Shown here piece by piece: positions 52,597 to 62,436 of a stretch of DNA of 64,000 bases. Under the pieces are notes generated by a model. The model was not told the origin of the DNA. It ran no database searches and saw only the letters and a program-made list of their open reading frames with translations. Origin of the DNA: Nitrosomonas sp. (GTDB lineage Bacteria; Pseudomonadota; Gammaproteobacteria; Burkholderiales; Nitrosomonadaceae); contig JAHBZZ010000006.1 in assembly GCA_019635215.1 (NCBI GenBank), positions 1-64,000 on the forward strand. The letters run 5' to 3'. Made by a program: the position numbers and the translations under genes. The stretch's first letter is position 1; every line of letters starts with the position of its first letter.

Positions 52597-55500
52597 TCAA
52601 ACTGCGAACGCGAAGTTTTCGTTTGAAAGATCGGTGGAAACGACACCCGCCAAAAATATCTCGAAATCCAATCCCTGGTTGGAAGTAATGATAGTATCCG
52701 TTCCACCAACATCAGTGATCACAACCTCAGCCAATCCTTCCACACCCAGATCGCGCAGATCGAGAATCGAAACATCGGAGAGGGTTGTAGTACCATCGTT
52801 AAAGGCATTAAAACCATCGATTGTCCAAGTTACTGTATCGTTGTAGGCATCCGTAGTGAAACGGAAAGTTGTAATCGTTTCATTCCGAACAGGAACAACA
52901 CCGATTCCATTGTCCCACGTGAAATTAAACGCATTGACCCGGATAGTGGTATTACTCCAGAAATCTGTTTGAGCAACGTAAGGAATACCATCTTCATCGC
53001 GGACTTCATCAAATGCGCCCAACACATCGCCTTTGAATGCCGAGAAATCGATGTTGGTCAGGGAAGGTGGCACAAAACCGATATCGAGCGTGTCAACATT
53101 TACCGGATTGTTGGCAGCACCTGAGAACTGGCCTCCCGTCACGTTCAATGTACGCGCATAGTTGGCGAAATCATCGGGCGCAACAGTAAAACCATTGAGA
53201 ACTAAACTTGGCGCAAATGTATCTGATGCATTATTTTCACCGGTAAAGTTCAGATTGATCGTACGGTAATCGTTGATTTCCAGTAGGCTGGTATATTGAC
53301 TAGCTGCCGTATCGGTTACGATTGAAATATTGATCTCATTACTTGTTGCACGCGATCTGGCGGACAAAGTAATGTCCTGATTGGCGTCAAAAGGATTGCC
53401 ATCGTTGTCGTCATTCGCATTGATGCGCACCGTTTCCTGGCCGCGCAGATTCTCTACAACCAGTGCCGCGCTCAGATTATCGATACGGTACAGATTCACG
53501 CCACTGGTATTCACCGCGTCGTAAGTGCCTTCAGCTTGTGTGTTAGCGAGATCGTTGAACGCCGCACCAAATTGGACGGTTTCAAATCCGGAGACGGTTG
53601 GGCTGGCTGTATCCAACACACCATACAACTGCAGCGCATCGCTGTCACCCGCCGTTCCGGTAAGTACATCCAGGCTTTCACGGGTCAGGAGTCCACCATC
53701 CATTGCCAGCGTCAGATCACCACCCAACTCCGCGCCAGTGATAGTCAGCGGCGGGGTATCTCCACCTGTAACCGGCAGTGTCGCTATATCGGTAACATTA
53801 ATCGACAAGGTTTGCGTACCGAGCAGGTTCAGCGTTGTCACACGCGCACCCGCAAAATCATTAACAACATTGGAAGTATCGCGGCGGCCGTTTGAGAGCA
53901 AACCGAGTGTAGTAATTGCGCTATCGTCTCCGGTAACACTGATACTGTTAATCGCAAGCACACCATCCACACGCGCCGTATTGTCCAGCTCGATATCAAA
54001 TTGGCTTACGCCAGGCACAGCGCTGGTATCGTCCACCACAATATTGCCTATCTGTTGATCGTTATTGCTGTTTCCGGAACCCAAGGTCTGGTTTTTGCCG
54101 GAAATGATCAAATCCTGATCCATACGCATTTGTTCAAGCGTGGTACTGGCAAAAACAGAAGGATCAGCAGGATCAGGGTCATTTGAAGCAACGATAACTT
54201 TTTCCAGACCTTCCATATTGCCGGTCACCAGATTCTGAACAGTATCGTTGCCACCCGCGACTACCAGCGTCTGGATATTTTCAAAACTGTTCCAAGCTCT
54301 TTGACCTTCTGCAAACCCTCCGCCTGCCTCGCCAGTCGTGGATGTAGTCACTTCCACTGTATTCTGGCCATTACCACCATCTATTGAGGTCGTATTTTTC
54401 GTTTCCAGATCTACGAGGTTGATGCGGTCATCCATCTCGCCGCCGATGATTTCCAGTCTGAAATCAGGATCGCTGGCAAGATCGTTATCCACAAACAGAT
54501 TGAGATTTGAACCAGCATCACCCAATAAATAACTGAACTGTACAGGTTCGGTCGCATCCTCAAGATATTTATCAAAAGCCGCTTCGGTCAAGGATGCACC
54601 CACTTTCAATGCAGCATTGAAGCCGGAAGCGTCGAATATGCGCACGTCACGAAGCCCATTGGTTTCCAGACGATCATCAGTGGTGGTTGATACACCCTGT
54701 GGATCAACAGTACGATCACCAATCTGCAGCGTACCACCGGCACCATCCACAGCATGCGTGACGTAAACCTCTTCCAGCTGTTGCTCCTCAGAGAAAGCAC
54801 CGTCACCATCATCCCTCGGATTATTCTCTGAACGCAGACCTCTGATATGACTGTTGCGATCCACCACCACATCTATAACTTCCACACCACGATCACCAGA
54901 CATGGCGGCAATATTGACACCCCCGCCAAGTGATCCGTTTCCAACGCCATCCAATATTAATGTGGTTCTGGTCTGACCTTCGGTTTCCACACGACCAACT
55001 TCGACACGGTTACGCGTATCGATATCGGAGGTCACGCCCAGAATCAGTGCTTCACCTTGCTGCACCGCAAACACACCGCCTGCATTGTCGTTGATTTCAA
55101 ATACACCATTACCCGTATGCGTTATAGTCAGGCTGCTCAAACCTTGCTCAGTCAGCTCAGCTGCAATCGCCGCTTCCAGTTCAGCCCAGGTATTAGCGGC
55201 ACGTATGTCAGGAGTATCCAAGGTATAGTCTGTGTCATTCAAAGAAAAGTTGACTTCACGCACGACAATATTGGCCAACTCGGTGACGGACGGATCCTGA
55301 CCATCAGTAATTTCCTGCACAATCAATGTCAGAGTGGATTCAGCGTCTGTTACACCTTCCATAAACAGCGGATTGAAATAGGCCTCATAATCCACATTCG
55401 GATCAGTCAGGCGCATGCCAAAAGTAGTCTCTACCGGACGAGAACGAATGTCTTCGATACGAATGTCCGCACGACTGTTATCGGACCACCATTGTTCGAC

Positions 55501-56355
55501 ACCTTGCATTTTCTGCGCGTCGATTGTTGCTCCGAAAGTGGTATTACTAGCATCATCATCTTGGCGTACAGACTGAGCACGCAGATAAACTTCCTGAATG
55601 TTCTCGGTCGTCGCCGAGATAGCAGGCGACCATGAATCAGATACACTACCGGATGCGATTAAATCTGCGCTGAGAATATTACGGCCACCCATTCCGTTCA
55701 GTATATCACCGGTATCTAACGTATTGGCCAGTGCGCCTGATCCGGTTTCATTCTGAGTAACAGGTGCGAGAAATATATTATCCTTACTGTTGCCTATCAG
55801 ATTGTCGGCTCTTTGTGTCAGTGTGAATGTATCATCACCTAATTGATCCAGATACTCAGCAACCTCATCTGGTGTAGATGGATAATCGCTGGTTACACCG
55901 GCCAAAACCGCCTGCAAAGATGCCAGATCTGTTTCCGATCCTGTATACGCATTTGCAACCGCTGCTTTGTTTTCCAGCAGAGCAGCTGTCGCAGCAAATA
56001 CTTCCGGCAGATCGTCGCGCGACAGAAATTCAACTGCATCGACAACGAGATCACCAATATTCGCGCCGCCTTCGATACCAGCAGTAAAGTACTCGATCGC
56101 CTGCGAAGCTGCGCTGCCTTCAACACCGTCGGCTGTCAGACCAAAATTTTTGGCCAGTATTGTAGCTTTTATTGCAGGACTATCAGTACTCAACATAACT
56201 TCAGAAAAAATCGGCTTGGTGACAAGTACCTTTGCCAAATCCCGGATTGAAAAATCAGCATTAATCACGGCAGCCAGCTCCGGCAAGTAATACCGCCCTG
56301 CCGCCGCGTTAAAAAGTCCTGCAACAACTTTGTGAAGTTTGGTTGTGTCGTCCAT
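52597..56355 (-). CDS. Large S-layer-like/RTX-type surface protein
   Basis: This 1252-residue acidic protein contains no cysteine and is rich in Asp, Asn, Thr, Ser and Gly, as in S-layer and type I-secreted surface proteins. There is no Sec signal. The N-terminal 200 residues are helical (LHKVVAGLFNAAAGRYYLPE), resembling the surface-anchoring part of some S-layer proteins. The rest is beta-rich with GGEMDDRINLVDLETKN- and GGNGQNTVEV-like segments. The C-terminus (LDFEIFLAGV, then NENFAFAV) looks like a type I secretion signal. A GGGAG site precedes the ATG, and a strong terminator follows. No secretion ABC/MFP genes are in the window. SapC downstream supports the S-layer reading. Confidence 0.7.
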   Translation of the reverse strand: MDDTTKLHKVVAGLFNAAAGRYYLPELAAVINADFSIRDLAKVLVTKPIFSEVMLSTDSPAIKATILAKNFGLTADGVEGSAASQAIEYFTAGIEGGANIGDLVVDAVEFLSRDDLPEVFAATAALLENKAAVANAYTGSETDLASLQAVLAGVTSDYPSTPDEVAEYLDQLGDDTFTLTQRADNLIGNSKDNIFLAPVTQNETGSGALANTLDTGDILNGMGGRNILSADLIASGSVSDSWSPAISATTENIQEVYLRAQSVRQDDDASNTTFGATIDAQKMQGVEQWWSDNSRADIRIEDIRSRPVETTFGMRLTDPNVDYEAYFNPLFMEGVTDAESTLTLIVQEITDGQDPSVTELANIVVREVNFSLNDTDYTLDTPDIRAANTWAELEAAIAAELTEQGLSSLTITHTGNGVFEINDNAGGVFAVQQGEALILGVTSDIDTRNRVEVGRVETEGQTRTTLILDGVGNGSLGGGVNIAAMSGDRGVEVIDVVVDRNSHIRGLRSENNPRDDGDGAFSEEQQLEEVYVTHAVDGAGGTLQIGDRTVDPQGVSTTTDDRLETNGLRDVRIFDASGFNAALKVGASLTEAAFDKYLEDATEPVQFSYLLGDAGSNLNLFVDNDLASDPDFRLEIIGGEMDDRINLVDLETKNTTSIDGGNGQNTVEVTTSTTGEAGGGFAEGQRAWNSFENIQTLVVAGGNDTVQNLVTGNMEGLEKVIVASNDPDPADPSVFASTTLEQMRMDQDLIISGKNQTLGSGNSNNDQQIGNIVVDDTSAVPGVSQFDIELDNTARVDGVLAINSISVTGDDSAITTLGLLSNGRRDTSNVVNDFAGARVTTLNLLGTQTLSINVTDIATLPVTGGDTPPLTITGAELGGDLTLAMDGGLLTRESLDVLTGTAGDSDALQLYGVLDTASPTVSGFETVQFGAAFNDLANTQAEGTYDAVNTSGVNLYRIDNLSAALVVENLRGQETVRINANDDNDGNPFDANQDITLSARSRATSNEINISIVTDTAASQYTSLLEINDYRTINLNFTGENNASDTFAPSLVLNGFTVAPDDFANYARTLNVTGGQFSGAANNPVNVDTLDIGFVPPSLTNIDFSAFKGDVLGAFDEVRDEDGIPYVAQTDFWSNTTIRVNAFNFTWDNGIGVVPVRNETITTFRFTTDAYNDTVTWTIDGFNAFNDGTTTLSDVSILDLRDLGVEGLAEVVITDVGGTDTIITSNQGLDFEIFLAGVVSTDLSNENFAFAV

Positions 56356-56883
56356 GGGAGCTCCCTTGAATAAAATTAAAAAACATTACTATTAAGATAG
56401 TAAATCACTTGCAAGCTTTTCACTTATCATTTTAATCCATCACATTGCCTTTTGGTCGTTTTTAGATGCAAGAACAATCTCATAACATCGAATTGTCCTA
56501 GCAGAAAACCGTCCAAAAGCCAAGTCATGCTGCATTCTGCACAAATAAGCTCTGGTTTGCAAGTAAAAAACCCAACTCACCGAATCCACTTGTTGCACAT
56601 TTACAACAAGCGCGAGACTTTAGTAGCGCATCTTTTAAAGTAATCGTTTAAAAAAATCCATAATAAGTCACTTCATTTAAAATTTTACTATAATTCCATT
56701 CTGATGAATCCTGTAACCCATCTTTTTCAGGGGAAGCGAAACAAACTGCACGCACTATCCGACATGCGTCATAGCCGGTTTTTCCCTATCGTTTTATTAT
56801 AGGCAGTTAGAAAATTCGCGCCAAATCTGCGATAATCCGATATTGGCGATCTTATAGATTGATACCCTTCATTTTCAATTGAA
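56356..56883. other. Divergent region between the S-layer-like and exporter genes
   Basis: 528 AT-rich bases that must hold promoters for both transcription units. On the minus strand TTGCAA, 17 bases and TAGTAA form a weak promoter for the S-layer-like gene, next to an ACTATCTTAATAGT palindrome (about 56388-56401). No convincing ORF is present; a 63-residue frame at 56452 has no support. Confidence 0.45.
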
Positions 56884-57711
56884 TTGCGATTCACTAAAAT
56901 CATCCCCGTTGCTGATATTTTTCTCTGCCTGAAAAAACAACACCCGCTTGTGCTGCAGATGACAAAACGCGAGGTGATCGGCCGTTACCGCGGATCTTTG
57001 CTTGGATTGCTGTGGTCATTTGTAACACCCATATTGATGCTGACTATTTATACCTTTGTTTTCAGCGTCGTTTTCAAGGTACGCATGGAACAGACCGACA
57101 GCATGAACAGCAAATTCGAGTTTGCATTGCTGCTTTTCGCGGGTCTGATCGTGTTCAATTTGTTTTCTGAATGCCTGTCACGCGCACCCTCGCTGATTCT
57201 GAATAACGTCAACTATGTCAAGCGCATCATTTTTCCATTGGAAATTCTGCCCTGGATAACGCTTGGCACGGCACTTTTTCATGCCGTCATCAGCTATTGC
57301 GTATTATTCGTTTTTTTACTGGCCACCGGCCATACGGTCTCCTGGACGGTACTGCTGCTGCCTGTGGTACTGTTGCCCTTCCTGCTATTGATTATGGGAT
57401 TTTCCTGGCTGCTCGCTTCGATCGGTGTTTTTATCCGCGATATCGGCCAGTTTATTGGCCTGATCCTGACTATGTTGCTCTTCATGAGCCCCATTTTCTA
57501 CCCTGTTTCGGCGCTGCCGGAGCCTATCCGAGATTATCTGTTTCTGAATCCGCTGACTTTTATTATCGAGCAATCGCGCGCGGTCATTCTGTTCGGACGG
57601 CCACCGGAATGGACAGGGATGGCTGTTTATTATGCGGCCGGCATTCTGACGGCATGGGCCGGGTTATTGTGGTTCCAAAAAACACGCAAGGGATTTGCCG
57701 ATGTCCTCTAA
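56884..57711 (+). CDS. O-polysaccharide ABC exporter permease (Wzm type)
   Basis: This 275-residue ABC-2 permease exports undecaprenyl-linked polysaccharide. The N-terminal amphipathic region leads into MTKREVIGRYRGSLLGLLWS, the classic Wzm/KpsM signature, followed by six helices. The annotated start is TTG (56884); the next ATG would remove the family's N-terminal helix, so the TTG is preferred. It overlaps the ATPase gene by 11 bases. It is the first gene of a rightward glycan operon. Confidence 0.9.
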   Translation: MRFTKIIPVADIFLCLKKQHPLVLQMTKREVIGRYRGSLLGLLWSFVTPILMLTIYTFVFSVVFKVRMEQTDSMNSKFEFALLLFAGLIVFNLFSECLSRAPSLILNNVNYVKRIIFPLEILPWITLGTALFHAVISYCVLFVFLLATGHTVSWTVLLLPVVLLPFLLLIMGFSWLLASIGVFIRDIGQFIGLILTMLLFMSPIFYPVSALPEPIRDYLFLNPLTFIIEQSRAVILFGRPPEWTGMAVYYAAGILTAWAGLLWFQKTRKGFADVL

Positions 57712-59029
57712 GCCCGGCGCTGCATTCGTGGCCAATCCGCTTTCCCGCAACGATACCGCGCTTGCGATTCATGCCATCGGCATATCCAAATGCTATCAAA
57801 TCTACAATCACCCGCGCGACCGGCTCAAGCAATTCCTGTGGCGCGGCAAGCGCACATTTTTCCGGGAAATGTGGGCGCTGCACACGCTTGACCTGACTGT
57901 CACGCATGGCGAAGTCGTCGGTATCGTCGGGCAAAACGGTTCCGGAAAATCAACGCTGCTGCAACTGATCTGCGGCACACTCACACCCACCAGCGGAGCC
58001 ATACAAATCAACGGGCGCATTGCCGCACTGCTGGAGCTTGGCGCCGGTTTCAACCCGGAATTCACTGGGCGTGAAAATATTTATATGAGCGCCACCATTC
58101 TAGGGCTTAGTTCTTCTGAAATTGAAAACCGACTCGAACACATTATCGAGTTTTCCGGTATCCGTGATTTTATCGATCAACCGGTCAAAACTTATTCGAG
58201 CGGCATGTTTGTGCGTCTGGCCTTTTCCGTGGCCATTAACGTGGATCCCGAAATTCTCGTGATCGATGAAGCTTTATCCGTCGGCGACGGTGCTTTTTCA
58301 CGTAAATCATTCGACCGCATCATGCAACTGCGCGACGCCGGCAAAACCATCCTGTTTTGCTCGCACTCGATGTTTCAGATCGAATCGCTATGCTCACGCG
58401 CCATCTGGCTTGACCGTGGAAAAATGATTGCCGATGACGATGCCGCGAAAGTGATCGCCGATTATCAGATTTTTCTGGATAAAAGCGCATTGCCCCAAAA
58501 TGGCGAAACAGCACCCGCCCTATCTGTCGCCATTCAGACGCCCCCGCCGGTGGAATCACCGCATTTTGCCGCCGGTCATGCCCGTCTTGAAACAGTCAAC
58601 ATTCTGGTTAACGGCCAGGATTATAAAGACACCCCTATTATTTACGGCCATTCATCACTCTCAATCCGGATTGCTTTCGTCTCCGACCCGACCCTGCCCT
58701 GCCCCAATGTCGCCGTCACGATCCACAGTATGGATGCGCGCACCATCACCAGCGCCGCGACCTGGGAGGATCACGTCATGCCGATACGTCAATCCGATGG
58801 GAGAAGCTGTATCCAGCTTACATTCGATCAACTGCCCCTGCTTAAAGGCGAGTATCTGGTCAGCGCACACCTGTTATGTGAGCGCGGCATCCATGTTTAT
58901 GAATCCGCCATCGGTATCGCGACACTTACCGTGCAGCAGCAAGGCCGCCTGCAAGGTTATTTTGCGATGCCGCACCGCTGGCAGAACGACACCGGGCATG
59001 CACCGAACGAACCCGGCCAATCGTCATGA
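57701..59029 (+). CDS. O-polysaccharide ABC exporter ATPase (Wzt type) with C-terminal glycan-binding domain
   Basis: The 442-residue protein joins an ABC ATPase (about 20-260: Walker A GQNGSGKST, signature YSSGMFVRLAFS, Walker B ILVIDEALSVGD, H-loop CSHSMFQ) to a C-terminal beta-sandwich of about 160 residues. The latter is like the Wzt domain that recognises the finished end of the O-chain. FREMWALHTLDLTVTHGEVV and AALLELGAGFNPEFTGREN are typical of the exporter class. The ATG at 57701 lies inside the permease end; an upstream TTG would add two residues. The glycan-recognition domain suggests a capped polysaccharide. Confidence 0.92.
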   Translation: MSSKPGAAFVANPLSRNDTALAIHAIGISKCYQIYNHPRDRLKQFLWRGKRTFFREMWALHTLDLTVTHGEVVGIVGQNGSGKSTLLQLICGTLTPTSGAIQINGRIAALLELGAGFNPEFTGRENIYMSATILGLSSSEIENRLEHIIEFSGIRDFIDQPVKTYSSGMFVRLAFSVAINVDPEILVIDEALSVGDGAFSRKSFDRIMQLRDAGKTILFCSHSMFQIESLCSRAIWLDRGKMIADDDAAKVIADYQIFLDKSALPQNGETAPALSVAIQTPPPVESPHFAAGHARLETVNILVNGQDYKDTPIIYGHSSLSIRIAFVSDPTLPCPNVAVTIHSMDARTITSAATWEDHVMPIRQSDGRSCIQLTFDQLPLLKGEYLVSAHLLCERGIHVYESAIGIATLTVQQQGRLQGYFAMPHRWQNDTGHAPNEPGQSS

Positions 59030-60009
59030 AACGCATCGAAGACACTCAGAACCACCCGAAATGGCAATGCCGCTGGGCCACCCGGGATGACCAGGAAGCA
59101 TTGCTCGGTCTTTTTGAATCCTCGTTTGGTCAGGCAATGCCTGATGGCCTCTGGCAATGGAAATATGCCTGGCAGGAAAAACCCGGCATGCTGGCGCACA
59201 TAGAAAACAGCATCGTCGCTTACTATGGCAGTATTCCCCGGACATTCAACTTCAATGGCGCAACAGTCAATGCGGCGCAGATCTGCGATGTCATGGTGGC
59301 GCCCCGGATGCGCGGCATTCTGACGCGCAGAGGCCCGTTCATGCATACCGCGGACACTTTCCTGAGCGAACAGGCCGGGCCGGATAAGCCTTACCGTTTT
59401 GCCTTCGGCTTTCCTTCCCACCGCCATGCCAGACTGGGTGAAAAAACAGGCTGGTATACCCGCACCGACACTTTTCTGGAAGTCAGCTGGACACCACGGA
59501 TCCACCGGCAGCGTATACCCTTGCGGTGCAAAACCCGGCTGCTGACCTTGCAGGACACAGTAATTATCGATACCCTCTGGCAAACCATGCGATCCGCCTT
59601 GCCGGATTGCCTGGTTCCCCAGAAAGATGCCGATTTCTTTAAATGGCGCTATCTGAATCATCCCAGCCATAACTATGCCGCGTATATCGTTTCGAAACGC
59701 TGGAGCAACGCTGTCATGGGCATCGTCACTTTGCGCGACCACGAGGCCAGCAACGACATGGAATTGCTGGATCTGCTCGGACCGCCAGAATTCATGACGG
59801 CTTTATTAAAAACCGCATGTCATATCGCCCACCGCACAGGCCGGAAACGGCTGTTCAGCTGGATGACGCCCGCAATTCTTGAACATCTGCCCGAACCATC
59901 GGCGGCACAAGAGGTTTCCGGCGTCTATGTCACGCCCGATTACAAACAGATGGTCGACAAACAGCAATTGCGCTGGTGGCTGATGTGCGGGGATACCGAT
60001 TTCCATTAA
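59026..60009 (+). CDS. GNAT-like acyltransferase-family protein
   Basis: This 327-residue protein has an N-terminal GNAT-like region (about 15-130: WATRDDQEALLGLFESSFGQ, then AAQICDVMVAPRMRGILTRR in the acetyl-CoA-binding position). The second half resembles double-GNAT proteins found in polysaccharide loci (FKWRYLNHPSHNYAAYIVSK). Its start overlaps the wzt stop by 4 bases (ATGA), so it belongs to the operon. Acetylation or amino-acylation of a sugar residue is a reasonable guess; the substrate cannot be read. Confidence 0.65.
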   Translation: MKRIEDTQNHPKWQCRWATRDDQEALLGLFESSFGQAMPDGLWQWKYAWQEKPGMLAHIENSIVAYYGSIPRTFNFNGATVNAAQICDVMVAPRMRGILTRRGPFMHTADTFLSEQAGPDKPYRFAFGFPSHRHARLGEKTGWYTRTDTFLEVSWTPRIHRQRIPLRCKTRLLTLQDTVIIDTLWQTMRSALPDCLVPQKDADFFKWRYLNHPSHNYAAYIVSKRWSNAVMGIVTLRDHEASNDMELLDLLGPPEFMTALLKTACHIAHRTGRKRLFSWMTPAILEHLPEPSAAQEVSGVYVTPDYKQMVDKQQLRWWLMCGDTDFH

Positions 60010-60016
60010 CACGAAA

Positions 60017-60046
60017 GCCCGATTACGCAAAGCTAATCGGGCCTAC
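60017..60046 (-). repeat. REP hairpin, family A, copy 3
   Basis: GCCCGATTACGCAAAGCTAA then TCGGGCCTAC, matching 47358-47387 in the opposite orientation. It sits in the 78-base gap between the GNAT-like and acyltransferase genes. Confidence 0.8.
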
Positions 60047-60087
60047 GCGGTCCGGGCCGGCAGCGTGAAAAACGGCCGCCGGAGAAG

Positions 60088-61224
60088 GTGAATGTTCAAA
60101 TGAATGCCGAACGCCAGTCTCCGAACGTCAATCCGGCCATCGAATTATTGCGCGGCATCGCCGCAATCATGGTCATGCTCTGCCATTACGCCGTGCTGAT
60201 TCAAGATACGGAGCGCAGCTGGTTAAATTTTCTGTACACCGGTGTGGATTTCTTTTTTGTGATCAGTGGGTTTGTCTTTGCGCCTGTGCTGCTTTCACCG
60301 GCGCGGGAAAATACCGCCGCTTTTGCCATCCGGCGTATCTTCAGAATCTATCCGCTGTTTCTGTTCGCAATTATTTTCTATGCTCTGTTACCGCACAACA
60401 CATGGGATAGCGGCATCATGCTTCAGCACGCCCTATTTTTGCATACCACCGTCTCGAAAGAAATCGCTTTTTACTATAATCCCGCCTTCTGGTCTCTCCC
60501 GGTTGAAGTCGAATTCTATCTGTTGATCGGACTGCTGGTCTTTCTGAAAATACGCAATACTGTGCCGCTATTACTACTTCTCTCCGGATTATCACTGTTG
60601 GCCAGCTTATGGGCGCACCACTTTCTACCGGAAAATGCGCATGCAAAATTGGTTGTTATCCATCACCTGATCAGTATTCTGCCGGAATTTCTACTGGGCA
60701 CATTGGCTTACCTGATCAGCAGAAACTGCGGCAGATTGGCGGGTATGCTGTATGGCATCGCGGGGCTGCTTCTGCTATCCGCTCTGTGTCAGGGTTTTGT
60801 CACGCATGGCAACATGATTTCCGGCATGACTTACGGTTTCTTCAATCTGTTGTGCGCGCTCGGATACCAATGGATCATTATTGCCTGTGTCTCATTGTAC
60901 CGTCATGCACACCATGTGGTTCTAACCCTGTTTGCCGGCGTCATGGGCAATCTCAGCTATGGTGTTTATCTGTTTCACAACGCCATACCGCCCTTGATGA
61001 GCGCGCTCTTCGAATTCACGGACGTTACATTGTTCACCGCGTCGATACTGACCACCTTTATTATTTCCGCTATCATGTACCGGATTCTGGAAAACCCCAT
61101 GCGCAATTTCGGACGGCGTTACGCGGCGCGGTTTTATCAAGGTCAGAGTGGCATCAAAACGGAACATGAAAACACAAAAGCCCGATTACGCGATGCTCAT
61201 CGTACCTCCGCGGATTCACCCTGA
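60088..61224 (+). CDS. Acyltransferase 3 family membrane protein (OafA-like)
   Basis: This 378-residue integral membrane acyltransferase has about ten helices. Its family motifs are IELLRGIAAIMVMLCHYAVL with the conserved His, FFFVISGFVF, and RRIFRIYPLFLF. Such proteins O-acetylate surface polysaccharides. The start is either the GTG at 60088 or the ATG at 60100; GGAGAAGG lies just upstream. The last codons (ARLRDAHRTSADSP) fall in a degenerate REP hairpin, so the present C-terminus was probably created by REP insertion. Confidence 0.9.
   Translation: MNVQMNAERQSPNVNPAIELLRGIAAIMVMLCHYAVLIQDTERSWLNFLYTGVDFFFVISGFVFAPVLLSPARENTAAFAIRRIFRIYPLFLFAIIFYALLPHNTWDSGIMLQHALFLHTTVSKEIAFYYNPAFWSLPVEVEFYLLIGLLVFLKIRNTVPLLLLLSGLSLLASLWAHHFLPENAHAKLVVIHHLISILPEFLLGTLAYLISRNCGRLAGMLYGIAGLLLLSALCQGFVTHGNMISGMTYGFFNLLCALGYQWIIIACVSLYRHAHHVVLTLFAGVMGNLSYGVYLFHNAIPPLMSALFEFTDVTLFTASILTTFIISAIMYRILENPMRNFGRRYAARFYQGQSGIKTEHENTKARLRDAHRTSADSP
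61179..61206 (-). repeat. Degenerate REP hairpin, family A, inside a gene end
   Basis: GCCCGATTACGCGATGCTCA then TCGTACC is recognisable as family A with several changes. It lies inside the final codons of the acyltransferase gene. Confidence 0.5.
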
Positions 61225-61230
61225 AAACCC

Positions 61231-62316
61231 ATGATCTCAGTCATACTGGTCAATTACCACACTGCCCGGCATACGATCGATGCGGTTGCTTCGGTTATGT
61301 CACAGCATACTGTTGCACCACCTGAAATCATTATCATCGACAACAGCGTCAGCGATGCTGAAAACGCTCTCCTGAAAACGCATCTGCCTGACACTGTTAC
61401 TTATATCCGCAACCCGGAAAATACCGGTTTCGCCAATGCCTGTAACCAGGCTTTCACGCAGTCCAGCGGTGAATTCGTACTGCTGCTCAACCCGGATGCC
61501 CGTCTGCTGCCCGGCGCGCTGTCAAAACTCGCTGACAGTCTGATCCATCACCCCGATGCCGGCGCTGTCGGACCGCGCGTATACTGGGATGACGATTGCC
61601 GTTTTTTGATGCCGCCGAGCACCTATCCGTCCCTCGGCGACTTTTACCGGGAAGCCATTTTCAGAGCCATTCCGCGTTTGTCCGCATATCCATCGCTCAG
61701 CTTCAGAAAAAAAGCACTGCAGGCCTGGACATGCACCACCGCCATACCGGTTGATGCATTATCCGGCGGACATATGCTGATCCGCCGCGAAGCGATTCAG
61801 CGCTGTGACGGTTTATTCGATCCCCGTTTTTTTATGTACTGGGAAGACACCGATCTGATGCACCGTTTAAAAAAACACGGCTACCGGCTTTATCTGGAAC
61901 CCAGCGCGAGATGCCTGCATTATTATGAACATTCGCACGCCAAAGATCGGTTGATCGCTGAAGGCTGGTCTGCCTATCAGCAAAAACATCTACGCAACGA
62001 TATGCGTTTTCAATTGATCGATGCACTCAATAAACACTTGCCGCCCACCAAAGCACCGCATATTGAATCGATCGCAGCGAACCAGGAAAAACTGGTTTTT
62101 TCCATCCCCGCCGAACTGCGTAGCGCCTGGCTACTGGAAATCGGCGCATCGCCACAGCTGATTCCCGCCATGGGCTATTTTGGCGACGGCCCTGTGGCTG
62201 AAGTTGGCGCATCTTTATTCCGGCGGTTGCGCGAAAAAACCTATTTTGCGCGCTTGTCCGCACCAGTACCCCATCCGGATCTGATGTATTACTGGCAGTG
62301 GCAGGGTTATCAATAA
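61231..62316 (+). CDS. Family 2 glycosyltransferase
   Basis: This 361-residue GT-A enzyme has a nucleotide-sugar site MISVILVNYHTARHTIDAV, then IDNSVSDAE, NTGFANACNQAF and the metal-binding LLNPDAR, followed by SGGHMLIRREAI and MYWEDTDLMHRLKKHGYRLY. It resembles the rhamnosyltransferase-like GT2 subgroup of O-antigen loci. About 110 C-terminal residues have no named domain. It begins 6 bases behind the acyltransferase stop and should add a sugar to the exported glycan. Confidence 0.9.
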   Translation: MISVILVNYHTARHTIDAVASVMSQHTVAPPEIIIIDNSVSDAENALLKTHLPDTVTYIRNPENTGFANACNQAFTQSSGEFVLLLNPDARLLPGALSKLADSLIHHPDAGAVGPRVYWDDDCRFLMPPSTYPSLGDFYREAIFRAIPRLSAYPSLSFRKKALQAWTCTTAIPVDALSGGHMLIRREAIQRCDGLFDPRFFMYWEDTDLMHRLKKHGYRLYLEPSARCLHYYEHSHAKDRLIAEGWSAYQQKHLRNDMRFQLIDALNKHLPPTKAPHIESIAANQEKLVFSIPAELRSAWLLEIGASPQLIPAMGYFGDGPVAEVGASLFRRLREKTYFARLSAPVPHPDLMYYWQWQGYQ

Positions 62317-62436
62317 CACTCGCAGATGCAGCGTCGGTGGTCACGTAACAGGACGAAACCGGAAATGACAAAAAAACGAATTTTGAAGCGCGATGTGTAT
62401 AATTAGCGCGCGCTGTTTAAATATCACAAAAATTCA

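Noticed and set aside
56452-56643. 63-codon ORF in the gap before the exporter genes
   Set aside because: No ribosome site, no family pattern, and it lies in promoter-like AT-rich DNA.
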